Shown here piece after piece: positions 17,071-25,893 of a stretch of 64,000 nt of DNA. The notes under the pieces were generated by a model, which worked only from the letters and a program-made list of their open reading frames with translations, had not been told where the DNA came from and searched no databases. How positions within the stretch are numbered: the first letter of the stretch is position 1; each line of letters opens with the position of its first letter. The position numbers were made by a program, and so were the translations under genes. The stretch comes from Enterobacter pseudoroggenkampii (GTDB taxonomy: Bacteria; Pseudomonadota; Gammaproteobacteria; Enterobacterales; Enterobacteriaceae): assembly GCF_026420145.1 (NCBI RefSeq), contig NZ_JAPMLV010000001.1, positions 744,001 to 808,000 of the forward strand, in the 5' to 3' direction.

Positions 17071-18459
17071 TTATAGGGTTAAACATTGAATACTGGTGCG
17101 AGCCGCCGCCTGCGGGTCCAGCCTGGCGACGTTCGCCAGCAGAGGAAGCAGACCTTTTGCATCGCGGTAATAGTCAAACTGCCCGGGTAAAAGAACGCGT
17201 CTGCTGCCGTCGTCCAGCTCGCGGTACTTCAGCCAGCGGTGAATATCGAACTGGCTGGCACGGGAGAGCCATCCCCCGGAACCCACCACTTTGCGCACGG
17301 TGGTCAGATCGCGCCCCATCTGCAAATCGACGTTGCCTACGCAGGTACAGACCTGTTTTTTGGTGCCGGCATGGCGCTCGCTGGCGTACCCCACGCACAG
17401 CCCGGCCAGCAGCGTGTCGAAATGCTTTTCTTCTTCGGTAGCAGGGAGGTAGTCCGGATGCGCGACCAGATGGCGCAGATAGCCATAGAACGCTTCCCTG
17501 CGCTGAGGCTGGTGGGTGAACACCGCGTTCACCAGTTCCTGCGTACTTTCGCCAACCACCACCGCCGAGACGCGCATGCCGAGGTCGCCCTCTACGGTGC
17601 GTTTCACAAACGGCTCAGGCACGCCGTGCAGGACGGTATCCGGGGAGAGCATGTTGGCGCTGGCGGAATAGACGTCGGTGGTGGCTCCGCCCATGTCGAT
17701 CAGCATGAATTCTTTCCACGCGCTGTCGACATCACTGATCGCTTTCACCAGCTCGTAGACGGTCCACGGCGTAGGCATCGGCTCTTCGCCGGTTTCCCCG
17801 ACGATAACGTCCAGCCCTTTCCCCTTCACGATGCGGGAGAGAAAGACATCGCAGATAGCCTTGCGGGCGGCATACGGATTCGGGTGATCGAGGTCAGGCA
17901 AAACGTTGTCGACCACGATCAGATCTTTGTGGCCAAGAATGGCCTGCACGTCGTCCTGAATATCGCGATTTCCGGCGTAAATAATGGCGCAGTCCAGCGT
18001 TGACGCAGCCAGCGCGCGGGCATTGGCCAGTCCGTAGCTCTCTTCGCCGCCGTCCGTACCGCCCGTGAACAGCAGAATGTCCGGCGGGGAGTCCTCCAGC
18101 GCCTGGATATCGTGACGGTTCAGTTTGTACGAGTAGTACTGGGCGATTTTGGCACCCGCTGAATGGGCGGTGACTTTGGCTGATTCCAGGGTTATTGACG
18201 GCACCAGACCCATTGCGGCAACGGCGAGCCCGCCTTTTGCCGACGACGAGTATTTCAGCGTAACGTCCCCGCTGTTCAGCAACGGTCGCGCATCGGCAAC
18301 GTTTAGCACCTGGTTCAGGCTGGTAAAGAAACCCTCCGCCAGATGGTGGGTCGTCGTCGGGGTCAGAACGTGGTTGACCAACGTTAGCGCATCACCCTCC
18401 GGCGTGAAGAGCGCGGCTTTGGTCCACGTCGAACCAATGTCGACTGAGACGATTTGCAT
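17071..18459 (-). CDS. glmL: Glutamate mutase accessory protein GlmL (MutL type)
   Basis: 462 residues of the ASKHA ATPase fold: N-terminal phosphate-binding strand SVDIGSTWTKAALF (residues 4-17), a second one in FMLIDMGGATTDVYS, and LLFTGGTDGGEESYGLANA. This family is found between mutS/glmS and mutE/glmE genes and is thought to protect or reactivate the mutase, by analogy with reactivases of B12 enzymes. The start overlaps the glmS stop (TGATG). It is not the DNA mismatch repair protein of the same name. Confidence 0.94.
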   Translation of the reverse strand: MQIVSVDIGSTWTKAALFTPEGDALTLVNHVLTPTTTHHLAEGFFTSLNQVLNVADARPLLNSGDVTLKYSSSAKGGLAVAAMGLVPSITLESAKVTAHSAGAKIAQYYSYKLNRHDIQALEDSPPDILLFTGGTDGGEESYGLANARALAASTLDCAIIYAGNRDIQDDVQAILGHKDLIVVDNVLPDLDHPNPYAARKAICDVFLSRIVKGKGLDVIVGETGEEPMPTPWTVYELVKAISDVDSAWKEFMLIDMGGATTDVYSASANMLSPDTVLHGVPEPFVKRTVEGDLGMRVSAVVVGESTQELVNAVFTHQPQRREAFYGYLRHLVAHPDYLPATEEEKHFDTLLAGLCVGYASERHAGTKKQVCTCVGNVDLQMGRDLTTVRKVVGSGGWLSRASQFDIHRWLKYRELDDGSRRVLLPGQFDYYRDAKGLLPLLANVARLDPQAAARTSIQCLTL

Positions 18460-18908
18460 CAGAAGCCCTCTTCAAGACAGAGCTCTTCAACGCGCTGACG
18501 CTGCTGTATATCGTTCGCCATCAGCTGACAGACGTCTTCCAGGTCGTGGCTCGGAGCGAACACGCGGTTGAAACCCATCTCTTTGAATTTGGCTTCGACA
18601 TCGGCGAAATCGTGCTTACCCACGACCAGGTTACCGCCAACAAAAAGCAGAATGTCGCCGATACCGCGTTCGATGCAGCGCTCGCGCAGCCCCAGGCAGT
18701 CGATGTCGCCATGGCCGTAGATGGATGAAACGACAATAGCATCAGCACCCGTTTCGATGGCCGCATCAATATATTCATCCTGGCTCACCATCACACCAAG
18801 ATTGATGACGTGAAAATCATGGGAAGTAAAAACACGATCCAGAACTTTATTGCCTACCGCATGGCAGTCAGCACCAATGACGCCAATAACAAGTGTTGAT
18901 TTCTTCAT
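18459..18908 (-). CDS. glmS: Glutamate mutase sigma (B12-binding) subunit
   Basis: 149 residues. The cobalamin base-off/His-on motif is complete: D14-x-H16-x-x-G19 (GADCHAVG), followed by SSIYGHG and VGGNLVVG as in other B12-binding domains. This small subunit binds adenosylcobalamin and joins GlmE to form active glutamate mutase. It is the first gene of the gene set; about 520 bases separate it from the divergent cobA gene. It is unrelated to the glucosamine-6-phosphate synthase that shares the symbol. Confidence 0.97.
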   Translation of the reverse strand: MKKSTLVIGVIGADCHAVGNKVLDRVFTSHDFHVINLGVMVSQDEYIDAAIETGADAIVVSSIYGHGDIDCLGLRERCIERGIGDILLFVGGNLVVGKHDFADVEAKFKEMGFNRVFAPSHDLEDVCQLMANDIQQRQRVEELCLEEGF

Positions 18909-19426
18909 GGGTAATCCTCTGTAGGGCTGATAGTGAAAATAAAATGGGTATTAAAAACGGTTAATGTACATTGGGTCTGTTAATGGTTTTGGAGTGTGTT
19001 TTGAAGACGAAAGGGATGCAATTGATCTATTTTCAAAAAATCCTTCCAAAAATGATGATGGTAATGGTGTTGCATTGAAAAATGTTTTATATCAGTTACT
19101 TGTGTGCGCTTTATTTTAGGGTTGATATTTGTCTGTAAACGTCGCTGACAAAACCATTTTAATATTTGTGATCGCGCGCCTGTTTTATTGCTGAAGGCGA
19201 TTTATATGTTTTTTTAAGCATGATGACCAAAGCAATAATGTCGTAATGGCAGAGGGAAGGCGGTATTCACTGTTTTATTGATATTGGTCATAAACGCCAT
19301 TCGTAAAATTAAGAAAGAGTGATAAATACATCAAATTTTTGACGTGTGGAGGGGATGTATAATTCAGCACTAATTTTAATTACCCGCTTTCTTGCGTCTT
19401 TAAATATTTAATCTGAGGATATAACG
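18909..19426. other. Divergent control region between glmS and cobA
   Basis: 518 A+T-rich bases holding the start sites of both the glutamate-mutase set and the cobA-cobD set. A perfect TATAAT at 19358-19363 is a likely -10 for cobA, with only a weak -35 near 19340, which suggests activator dependence. TTGATCTATTTTCAA near 19022 resembles an FNR box with one extra base between the halves. No cobalamin riboswitch box is present here. No small gene was recognised. Confidence 0.5.
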
Positions 19427-20197
19427 ATGAGTAAAGGGAAGGTTTGGCTTGTAGGGGCAGGGCCTGGCGATGCATCTTTGATTACGGTAAAAGGTTTGCA
19501 CTGTATCCGCCATGCGGAGGTGATTGTTCACGATCGCCTGGTAAACCCTGAACTTCTGGCTCAGGCTCCGGCAGGCTGTCTGATTATTGATGTCGGTAAA
19601 ACCCCAAGCCATCATCCGGTGCCTCAGGAACAAATCAATGCCCTGCTGGTCAAGCATGCCGGGGAAGGGCGCCAGGTGGTGCGCCTGAAAGGCGGGGACC
19701 CCTACGTTTTTGGCCGCGGGGGCGAAGAGGCCGAGCAGCTGGCGAAAGCCGGCCTGACGTTCGAAATTGTGCCGGGGATCAGTTCCGCGATTGGCGGACT
19801 GGCCTATGCCGGGATCCCGGTCACGCACCGTCATTACGCCTCCAGCTTTCATATTGTGACCGGTCATATGTGCCAGGGGAACGACCCGCAAAACTGGCAT
19901 GCCCTGGCGCAAATCAACGGAACGCTGATCGTTCTGATGGGAATGACGCGGCTGACGGAAATCTGCCAGCAGCTCATCGAGGGAGGCATGTCCGCTGAAA
20001 CGCCGGTAGCGGTGGTGATGTATGCCAGCCAGTCTCGTCAGCAGATCGCCAAAGGTACGCTGACCGATATCCACCTCGAGGTTGAACGTCAAAAACTGCA
20101 TGCTCCGGCGCTTATCGTCATTGGTGAGGTGGTCAGCCTGCAGGAGATACTGGCGTTTACCGCATCACATATCGCGCTGAATCAGATTGTTGTCTGA
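19427..20197 (+). CDS. cobA: Uroporphyrinogen-III C-methyltransferase (stand-alone SUMT)
   Basis: 256 residues, single-domain tetrapyrrole methylase. SAM-binding motifs are VGAGPGD (residues 9-15), VRLKGGDPYVFGRGGEE and PGISSAIGG. It methylates uroporphyrinogen III at C2 and C7 to precorrin-2, the branch point to sirohaem and cobalamin. In Salmonella this activity is the C-terminal half of CysG; here it is a separate gene inside the B12 island. GAGG precedes the ATG. With the downstream CysG-N-like gene, it rebuilds a CysG dedicated to B12. Confidence 0.96.
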   Translation: MSKGKVWLVGAGPGDASLITVKGLHCIRHAEVIVHDRLVNPELLAQAPAGCLIIDVGKTPSHHPVPQEQINALLVKHAGEGRQVVRLKGGDPYVFGRGGEEAEQLAKAGLTFEIVPGISSAIGGLAYAGIPVTHRHYASSFHIVTGHMCQGNDPQNWHALAQINGTLIVLMGMTRLTEICQQLIEGGMSAETPVAVVMYASQSRQQIAKGTLTDIHLEVERQKLHAPALIVIGEVVSLQEILAFTASHIALNQIVV

Positions 20198-20235
20198 TGT
20201 TATCCTGACATTTTCGAAATGGACGAGTGAAACGA

Positions 20236-21306
20236 ATGAGTGAGCATGGTGGTAACGTTCTGGAAGCGGGGCTGCAGTTGGGGATCGATCCCGAGCTGCT
20301 GGTGGACTTTAGCGCGAACATCAATCCGTTAGGGCTGCCCGATCGCGTCAGGTCGCTCATTGTGTCCCACCTGGATATCATCATGCAGTACCCGGACGTT
20401 GAATACCGCCATCTTCATCAGGCGCTGGCCACCGCCAGCCGGTGTGACTATGACCAGACGATTGCCGGGAATGGCGAAACGGAGCTGATCTATGGCCTGG
20501 TGCGAACGCTTGCCCCTCGCCGGGCGATGCTGCTGGTACCGGGCTTCGCCGAATATCGCCGGGCATTACAGCAGCAGGGTTGCGAGATAATTGACTATGC
20601 GCTGAGTGAGCAGAACGGGTTCCAGGTGGATGTTTCCATACTGGACGCCGTTCGCGCGCACAGGCCCGATTGCCTGTTTATCGCGACGCCAAACAACCCT
20701 ACCGGACTCATGCCTGATGCCGGTCTTCTCGACCGGCTGGCCTCACTGTGCGAATCGCTGCAGATTGCGCTGATTGTGGATGAGGCGTTCATCGATTTTC
20801 TGCCGCAGGGCTCCACGCTGGCGCCGCGGCTGGCGGAGTCACGCTATCTTTACCTGCTGCGATCCCTGACCAAGTTTTTTGCTATTCCCGGGCTGCGTCT
20901 TGGGTATCTGCTGAGCGGCAATACGCAAACCATTCACCAGCTGAAACGCACCCGTGAGCCCTGGTCCGTGAATGCCTTCTCGGCGCTTGTGGGGCAATAT
21001 TTGCTGTCGGATGAGGACTATATTGCTCGCAGCCACGCCTTTATCGCCCGGGAGCGGGATTTCCTGTGGCAGGCGATGGCGCGCTTTTCATCGCTGGCGG
21101 TCTGGAAGCCGCAGGCCAACTTTATTTTCTTCCGCTGTCTGCGTCCGGGTTTCGACCTGAAGGCGGCGCTGCTCGGCCATCACATCCTTATCCGCCACTG
21201 CGAAAACTATCCAGGGCTCGATCGCGACTACTACCGGATTGCCGTGCGTACCGAGGCGGAGAACCGCCGGTTTATTGCCGCGCTGACTCACGTTTTACAA
21301 GGCTAA
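20236..21306 (+). CDS. cobD: L-threonine-O-3-phosphate decarboxylase
   Basis: 356 residues from ATG at 20236; a GTG nine bases earlier is also in frame. It is a PLP fold-type I aminotransferase-like enzyme: NNPTG (about 153-157), VDEAFIDF (about 181-188) and the PLP lysine K213 in SLTKFF, then GLRLGYL. The N-terminus HGGN and DFSANINPLGLP match Salmonella CobD. It makes (R)-1-amino-2-propanol O-2-phosphate, the linker of the nucleotide loop, from threonine phosphate, which the neighbouring PduX-type kinase supplies. CobB-type naming differs between pathways; this is the enterobacterial CobD. Confidence 0.95.
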   Translation: MSEHGGNVLEAGLQLGIDPELLVDFSANINPLGLPDRVRSLIVSHLDIIMQYPDVEYRHLHQALATASRCDYDQTIAGNGETELIYGLVRTLAPRRAMLLVPGFAEYRRALQQQGCEIIDYALSEQNGFQVDVSILDAVRAHRPDCLFIATPNNPTGLMPDAGLLDRLASLCESLQIALIVDEAFIDFLPQGSTLAPRLAESRYLYLLRSLTKFFAIPGLRLGYLLSGNTQTIHQLKRTREPWSVNAFSALVGQYLLSDEDYIARSHAFIARERDFLWQAMARFSSLAVWKPQANFIFFRCLRPGFDLKAALLGHHILIRHCENYPGLDRDYYRIAVRTEAENRRFIAALTHVLQG

Positions 21307-21310
21307 GGCG

Positions 21311-21958
21311 ATGGACTATTTCCCGATTTTTTGCAACCTGAAGGGGAAACGCTGCCTGATCGTCGGTGGCGGGCAGGTGGCGACGCATAAGGCGAAGGGG
21401 CTGCTGGCGGCCGGGGCGGTGCTGCATCTGGTTGCGCCCACCCTGACGCCGGAACTCGCCAGCCTGCACGCGAGCGGTGACATCGAGTGGTTTCCGGCGA
21501 CGTTTTCGCCGCAGTATCTGCAGTCGTGCTGGCTGGTCATTGCCGCGACCAGCGATCCGCAGGTGAATCGTCAGGTCGCCGCGGCCGCCAGCGCGGAGCG
21601 TATCTTTTGCAATGTCACGGACGACCCTTCTGCTGCCACCTTTATCTCACCGGCCATAATCGACCATTCGCCGGTCATTATTGCGCTGAGCTGCGGGGGC
21701 AACGCGCCGGTGTACAGCAAGATCCTCAAAGCGCATGTCGCAGCCCACCTTCCTCCGGGCATGCGGGAAAGCGTGCGGCTGGCGGGGACGCTGCGTGAAC
21801 GGATTAATCGCGCATGCGGTGACCGGGAGCGCAAGCGTGCATTTTGGGCCGCGTTCTTCCGGCATGCTCCGCTGCAGCAGGCTTTAGCGCAGGAGCACGA
21901 GCAAGAGGTCAGGCAGCAGGTCGAGTGGCTCATTCAGCACAGGCTGCTATCAGAGTAG
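21311..21958 (+). CDS. Precorrin-2 dehydrogenase (CysG N-terminal domain / Met8-like)
   Basis: 215 residues corresponding to the N-terminal half of CysG only. It has the start MDYFPIFCNLKGKRCLIVGGG with the NAD-binding GGGxVA glycines (18-24), the motif ISPAIIDHSPVIIALSCGGNAP, and the C-terminal helical domain. It oxidises precorrin-2 to sirohydrochlorin with NAD+; the CysG domain can also chelate metal. The ATG is 4 bases past cobD. Sirohydrochlorin is the substrate of the cobaltochelatase CbiK in the next operon. The 3' end overlaps the convergent pduX gene by 9 bases. Confidence 0.93.
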   Translation: MDYFPIFCNLKGKRCLIVGGGQVATHKAKGLLAAGAVLHLVAPTLTPELASLHASGDIEWFPATFSPQYLQSCWLVIAATSDPQVNRQVAAAASAERIFCNVTDDPSAATFISPAIIDHSPVIIALSCGGNAPVYSKILKAHVAAHLPPGMRESVRLAGTLRERINRACGDRERKRAFWAAFFRHAPLQQALAQEHEQEVRQQVEWLIQHRLLSE

Positions 21959-22816
21959 CGTCACGCCGCCTTTTACCATCCGCAGCAGGTGTTGTTCAGG
22001 CCAGTGGCGGGTGAGCTGTTTTTTTACCAGCAGCCATTTCACATAATCGACATCGTCTTTATTTCTGTCCAGCATCAGACCCACGACGCTACCGCTGTGC
22101 GCCACGTTCACCCCGTAAATACCGCACTCCTCCACCAGTGAGAGCAGTGCGTCAAAATCCGGTTTAGGCAACAGCGTCTGGCTGGCGATGGCGCTGAGGG
22201 TGGCCGCTTCGCCCATCCGATAAGGGTTTTGCGTTATGCAGGACTCCTGGACTTTTCCCCACGCGCGTTCCAGCGCTGGCGCACCGGCCAGTAGCCCCGC
22301 CTGACGCGGGATGCGGTGGTAATCTGCCGTACGCAGCGTTTGCGGACTTTCCAGAACGAGCAGGTCGAGAGCGGGCTGGGCGTGGCAGGCGATCTGCGTG
22401 GAAGCGTCGTTATGGTCGAAAAGGGTCAACTGGCGAAACACGGTGCTGTCGGTGGGTTCGAGCGAAACGCAAAGCGTTGCCAGCGTGCTTTCGTCGAGCT
22501 GACGCCCCAGATGGTGGGCGGTGGCGACGGCGGTGGCGGCGATATCCGCGGTGCTGCTGGCCATCCCTTTGGCAACCGGGATGGTCGAGTGCACGTCAAT
22601 GCGGATATCCTGGCTTAGCTGCGCCGGATAATGCCAGTGCTGCAACAATCGCTCGACCATCGCGCGCGAAAGCGGGCGTTCATCCGCCACGGGTGAGCCG
22701 TGGCTCACCTCAACGGTGCTGTACCATTCGACAGGGCAGGAGACCAGCTTCTCACTGCCCAAAATCCAGCCCTGGATAAGCTCACCGCACGACGCGGGGC
22801 ACTGCGCAACAGCCAC
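21950..22816 (-). CDS. pduX: L-threonine kinase (PduX type, GHMP family)
   Basis: 288 residues. It begins AQCPASCGELIQGW, a GHMP-kinase N-terminus typical of PduX, and has the phosphate-binding loop PVAKGMASSTADIAA (about residues 90-104). The C-terminal motif NVAHSGSVVGLMLD is also present. PduX phosphorylates L-threonine to the substrate of CobD during cobalamin nucleotide-loop assembly. In Salmonella the gene closes the pdu operon; here there is no pdu operon, and the gene stands alone on the minus strand facing cobA-cobD, with its 5' end toward the riboswitch region. This supports a role in B12 synthesis rather than propanediol use. Confidence 0.93.
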   Translation of the reverse strand: MAVAQCPASCGELIQGWILGSEKLVSCPVEWYSTVEVSHGSPVADERPLSRAMVERLLQHWHYPAQLSQDIRIDVHSTIPVAKGMASSTADIAATAVATAHHLGRQLDESTLATLCVSLEPTDSTVFRQLTLFDHNDASTQIACHAQPALDLLVLESPQTLRTADYHRIPRQAGLLAGAPALERAWGKVQESCITQNPYRMGEAATLSAIASQTLLPKPDFDALLSLVEECGIYGVNVAHSGSVVGLMLDRNKDDVDYVKWLLVKKQLTRHWPEQHLLRMVKGGVTLL

Positions 22817-23278
22817 GTTTCCACCTTACTGGTCAGAAATTTCTGGAGCATAGTGTCATGAGGATATTCCTCTTACCTTGATATACCGCAAATTCCGACC
22901 TGGATAGTCTCCATATTATTTTGCGATCCTGCTGAACGCGTAATGCATCAATGAAATCACACTGACTTACGTTGAACAGCAATATTATGTTTTTACCGGG
23001 CTTTAATATCCTGATGAATTTTGATCACAATAAAATGAAAAAATATCAAGTAGTGCAATAACTTGTCATAGAACAATAAATATTGAGATTTTAAGCGTGA
23101 TTATCTTTGCTTTTTATTTTTTGTGATAAAACGTTGAGTTATTGAGAAAGGTGTCAATTATTCTGGCGCCACGTTTTACTCAGCATGGTTTTCATTTGTG
23201 GTTAAGTATTTGCCTAAGGTGAATTGAAGCGCCGCAAATAGCATTGCTGTTTTGAGAACGAACTCTTTCTCATAATGT
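22817..23278. other. Divergent control region between pduX and the cbi leader
   Basis: About 460 very A+T-rich bases carrying the promoters of pduX and the cbi operon. The notable element is an FNR-like box at 23021-23034 (own entry). No small gene was recognised. Confidence 0.5.
23021..23034 (+). promoter_or_regulatory. FNR-like box upstream of the cbi operon
   Basis: TTGAT-CACA-ATAAA matches the FNR consensus TTGAT-N4-ATCAA at 9 of 10 positions. If it acts at -41.5, transcription would start near 23069, giving a leader of roughly 477 bases before cbiA. That is close to the long leader known for the Salmonella cob operon. Anaerobic activation would suit the oxygen-sensitive early-cobalt pathway. 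Confidence 0.45.
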
Positions 23279-23436
23279 AAGCCGACAGGTTTTGCCACAT
23301 TTGTGGCAGGGAAGGGGGTGACAATCCCCCGCAGCCCCCGCTGCTGTGATGCTGACGACCCCGTAATGACCACTGATCGTGAGATTGGGAAGGACGGGCG
23401 AGGAGGACGCTAAGCCAGAAGACCTGCCTGTCGGGA
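23279..23436 (+). promoter_or_regulatory. Cobalamin riboswitch
   Basis: The closing stem CCGACAGG (23282-23289) pairs with CCTGTCGG (23427-23434). Inside are GCCACATTTGTGGC, the GGGAAGGGGGTGACAATCCC element, CAGCCCCCGCTGCTGTGATG, and the B12 box GCTAAGCCAGAAGACCTGCC (23409-23428). It lies about 110 bases upstream of cbiA and should repress the operon when adenosylcobalamin is plentiful. The following stretch (CAGTCGAAAGACTGGG at 23474-23498) can form a short hairpin before the cbiA ribosome site, consistent with control of translation. Confidence 0.95.
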
Positions 23437-23545
23437 ACGTTCAACAACTTCGGTGGGAAGTGGGTTGTACTGATGCATCATACAGTCGAAAGACTGGGAC
23501 GACGTGTATCTATACCTCCCAACCACCCTGGACAGGATCGGGGTC

Positions 23546-24925
23546 ATGGCGGCAAAGCAGTACGCGTTTGTTCTGGCAGGTACCGGAAGCGGTTGTGGTA
23601 AAACCACGGTGACGCTTGGCCTGTTGAGTCTGTTAAAACAGCGTGGATTACGCGTCCAGCCGTATAAAGTGGGCCCTGACTATCTTGATACCGGCTGGCA
23701 TACCAAAGTCAGCGGCGCCTCCTCCCGCAACCTCGACAGCTTCATGCTTCCTGAGCCAATACTCAACGCGCTGTTTTGCGAGCATATGCAGCAGGCGGAT
23801 ATCGCGGTCATTGAAGGCGTGATGGGGCTGTATGACGGCTACGGCACCGATCCGAACTATTGCAGCACCGCCGCGATGGCAAAACAGCTGGGCTGTCCGG
23901 TGGTTCTGCTGGTGGACGGCAAGGCGGTATCTACGTCGATTGCCGCGACCGTAATGGGCTTTCAGCGGTTCGACCCTACCCTCAATATTGCCGGGGTGAT
24001 TGTCAATCGCGTCAACAGCGAATCACATTATCAGCTGCTCAAAACGGCCATTGAGCACTACTGCACGCTACCCGTCCTGGGCTATGTGCCGCACGTTGAG
24101 GGCGTCGGTTTGCCCGAGCGCCATCTTGGGTTGGTCACCGCCCGGGAGTCGGCCGCAGACCCGCAGACCTGGCAAAATTTTGCCGCCATTCTCGAACGTA
24201 CGCTGGATATCGAACAACTTCTCGCGCTCAGCCAGATGGCGTCGCTGCCGCAGGGCGCCTGGCCCGCGCGCCCTGACGGGGACGCCGGGCGCGGGTTAAC
24301 GCTCGCGATGGCCGATGACGAGGCCTTCAACTTCTATTACCCGGATAACATCACGCTGCTTGAACGTTCCGGGGTCGACATTATCCGCTTTAGCCCGCTG
24401 CGCGATAGCCGCTTACCTGACTGCCAGATGGTCTGGCTCGGGGGCGGTTACCCGGAGCTGCATGCGGCACGGCTTGCGGAAAACACCGCGATGCTCGCCA
24501 GCCTGCGGGAGGCGCATCGTCGCGGGGTGGCGATCTACGCCGAATGCGGTGGGCTGATGTACCTCGGCAGCACGCTGGAAGATAGCGAGGGGGTTACCCA
24601 CCGGATGGCCAATATTATCCCCGGCCACAGCAGGATGGGTAAACGGCTGACCCGTTTTGGCTATTGTGAGGCGCAGGCGCGCCAGCCCACGCTGCTGGCC
24701 GATAGCGGGGAGGTGCTGCGAGGGCATGAGTTTCACTATTCTGACTTCTCCCCCCAAACCCCTGCGGTACTGGCGTGCCGCAAAGTGCGTGATGGCGTGA
24801 CGATGCAGGAATGGGCGGGGGGCTGGCAGGTTGGCAACACGTTCGCAAGCTACCTGCACCTCCACTTTGCCCAACGCCCCACGATGCTCAGCCGCTGGCT
24901 GACGGCGGCGAGGGGGGCGCTATGA
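23546..24925 (+). CDS. cbiA: Cobyrinic acid a,c-diamide synthase
   Basis: 459 residues from ATG 23546, which has AGGATCGGGG upstream; the frame is open from a GTG 42 bases earlier. The N-terminal P-loop GTGSGCGKT (residues 12-20) is in a dethiobiotin-synthetase-like domain. A C-terminal class I glutamine-amidotransferase-like domain has the nucleophile in AECGGLMYLG. The enzyme amidates the a and c side chains of cobyrinate using glutamine and ATP. It is the first gene of the 20-gene operon below the riboswitch and overlaps cbiB by 4 bases (ATGA). Confidence 0.97.
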   Translation: MAAKQYAFVLAGTGSGCGKTTVTLGLLSLLKQRGLRVQPYKVGPDYLDTGWHTKVSGASSRNLDSFMLPEPILNALFCEHMQQADIAVIEGVMGLYDGYGTDPNYCSTAAMAKQLGCPVVLLVDGKAVSTSIAATVMGFQRFDPTLNIAGVIVNRVNSESHYQLLKTAIEHYCTLPVLGYVPHVEGVGLPERHLGLVTARESAADPQTWQNFAAILERTLDIEQLLALSQMASLPQGAWPARPDGDAGRGLTLAMADDEAFNFYYPDNITLLERSGVDIIRFSPLRDSRLPDCQMVWLGGGYPELHAARLAENTAMLASLREAHRRGVAIYAECGGLMYLGSTLEDSEGVTHRMANIIPGHSRMGKRLTRFGYCEAQARQPTLLADSGEVLRGHEFHYSDFSPQTPAVLACRKVRDGVTMQEWAGGWQVGNTFASYLHLHFAQRPTMLSRWLTAARGAL

Positions 24926-25881
24926 CCCTGATGGCATGGTGCGTCGCGTGGCTGCTCGATGTCATCATCGGCGACCCGCAACACTGGCCGCATCCGGTGC
25001 GCTGGATAGGCAACCTGATCAATGCGGTGCAGCGGGGTGTACGCCGCTGCTGCCATAGCGACGCGGCGTTACGCATTGGCGGCGGCGTCATGTGGCTGGC
25101 CGTCGTGGGGCTGACCTGGGGCATAGCCTGGGGCGTGCTGGCGTTCGGACGGTGGGTGCATCCCTGGCTGGGCTGGGCGATTGAGGTGTGGATGATATTT
25201 ACCGTGCTGGCCGGGCGCAGTCTGGCAAACGCCGCGCGGGACGTTGAACGCCCGCTGCGGGCAGGCGACCTTGATGAAAGCCGCGAAAAGCTCTCCTGGA
25301 TAGTGGGGCGCGATACCTCTCAGCTTCAGCCGGAACAGATCAACCGGGCGGTGGTGGAGACCGTCGCGGAGAACACGGTCGACGGCGTTATCGCCCCGCT
25401 GTTCTTCCTCCTGCTGGGCGGCGCGCCGCTGGCGATGGCCTATAAGGCGGTGAATACCCTCGATTCAATGGTGGGCTACAAGCATGAAAAATACCGCGCG
25501 ATCGGCATGGTCAGCGCCCGTATGGATGACGTGGCGAACGCTATCCCCGCGCGCCTGAGCTGGCTCTTACTGAGCGTTGCGGCGTGGCTATGCCGCGAGG
25601 ATCCCTCCCGCGCGCTGCGCGTCGGCTGGCGCGACCGCTACAACCACAGCAGCCCCAACTGCGCGTGGGCTGAAGCAACGGTTGCCGGTGCGCTGGGCAT
25701 CCGGCTTGGCGGACCCAACACCTATTTTGGCCAGCGCGTGGAAAAGCCGTGGATCGGCGACGCGCTGCGCCCGATTGCGGTAGACGACATTTCCCGAACG
25801 ATTCGACTGATGTGGGTTTCCTCCACCCTGGCGCTGGCGCTGTTTATCGCAGCACGCTGGCTGATGGCTGGCGCGGCCTGA
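24922..25881 (+). CDS. cbiB: Adenosylcobinamide-phosphate synthase
   Basis: 319 residues from the ATG overlapping the cbiA stop. Integral membrane protein with about five hydrophobic segments. Family motifs are LLDVIIGDPQHWPHPVRWIG at the N-terminus, ENTVDGVIAPLFF and GGPNTYFGQ. It joins aminopropanol phosphate (from the CobD product) to adenosylcobyric acid. Translation is coupled to cbiA. Confidence 0.97.
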   Translation: MTLMAWCVAWLLDVIIGDPQHWPHPVRWIGNLINAVQRGVRRCCHSDAALRIGGGVMWLAVVGLTWGIAWGVLAFGRWVHPWLGWAIEVWMIFTVLAGRSLANAARDVERPLRAGDLDESREKLSWIVGRDTSQLQPEQINRAVVETVAENTVDGVIAPLFFLLLGGAPLAMAYKAVNTLDSMVGYKHEKYRAIGMVSARMDDVANAIPARLSWLLLSVAAWLCREDPSRALRVGWRDRYNHSSPNCAWAEATVAGALGIRLGGPNTYFGQRVEKPWIGDALRPIAVDDISRTIRLMWVSSTLALALFIAARWLMAGAA

Positions 25882-25893
25882 GGACAAAAGACA

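Noticed and set aside
19022..19036. An FNR site upstream of glmS.
   Set aside because: TTGAT-CTATT-TTCAA has five rather than four central bases and a poor second half; not counted as a site.
22817..23000. A second cobalamin riboswitch ahead of pduX.
   Set aside because: No B12 box or closing stem is present on the minus strand of this gap.
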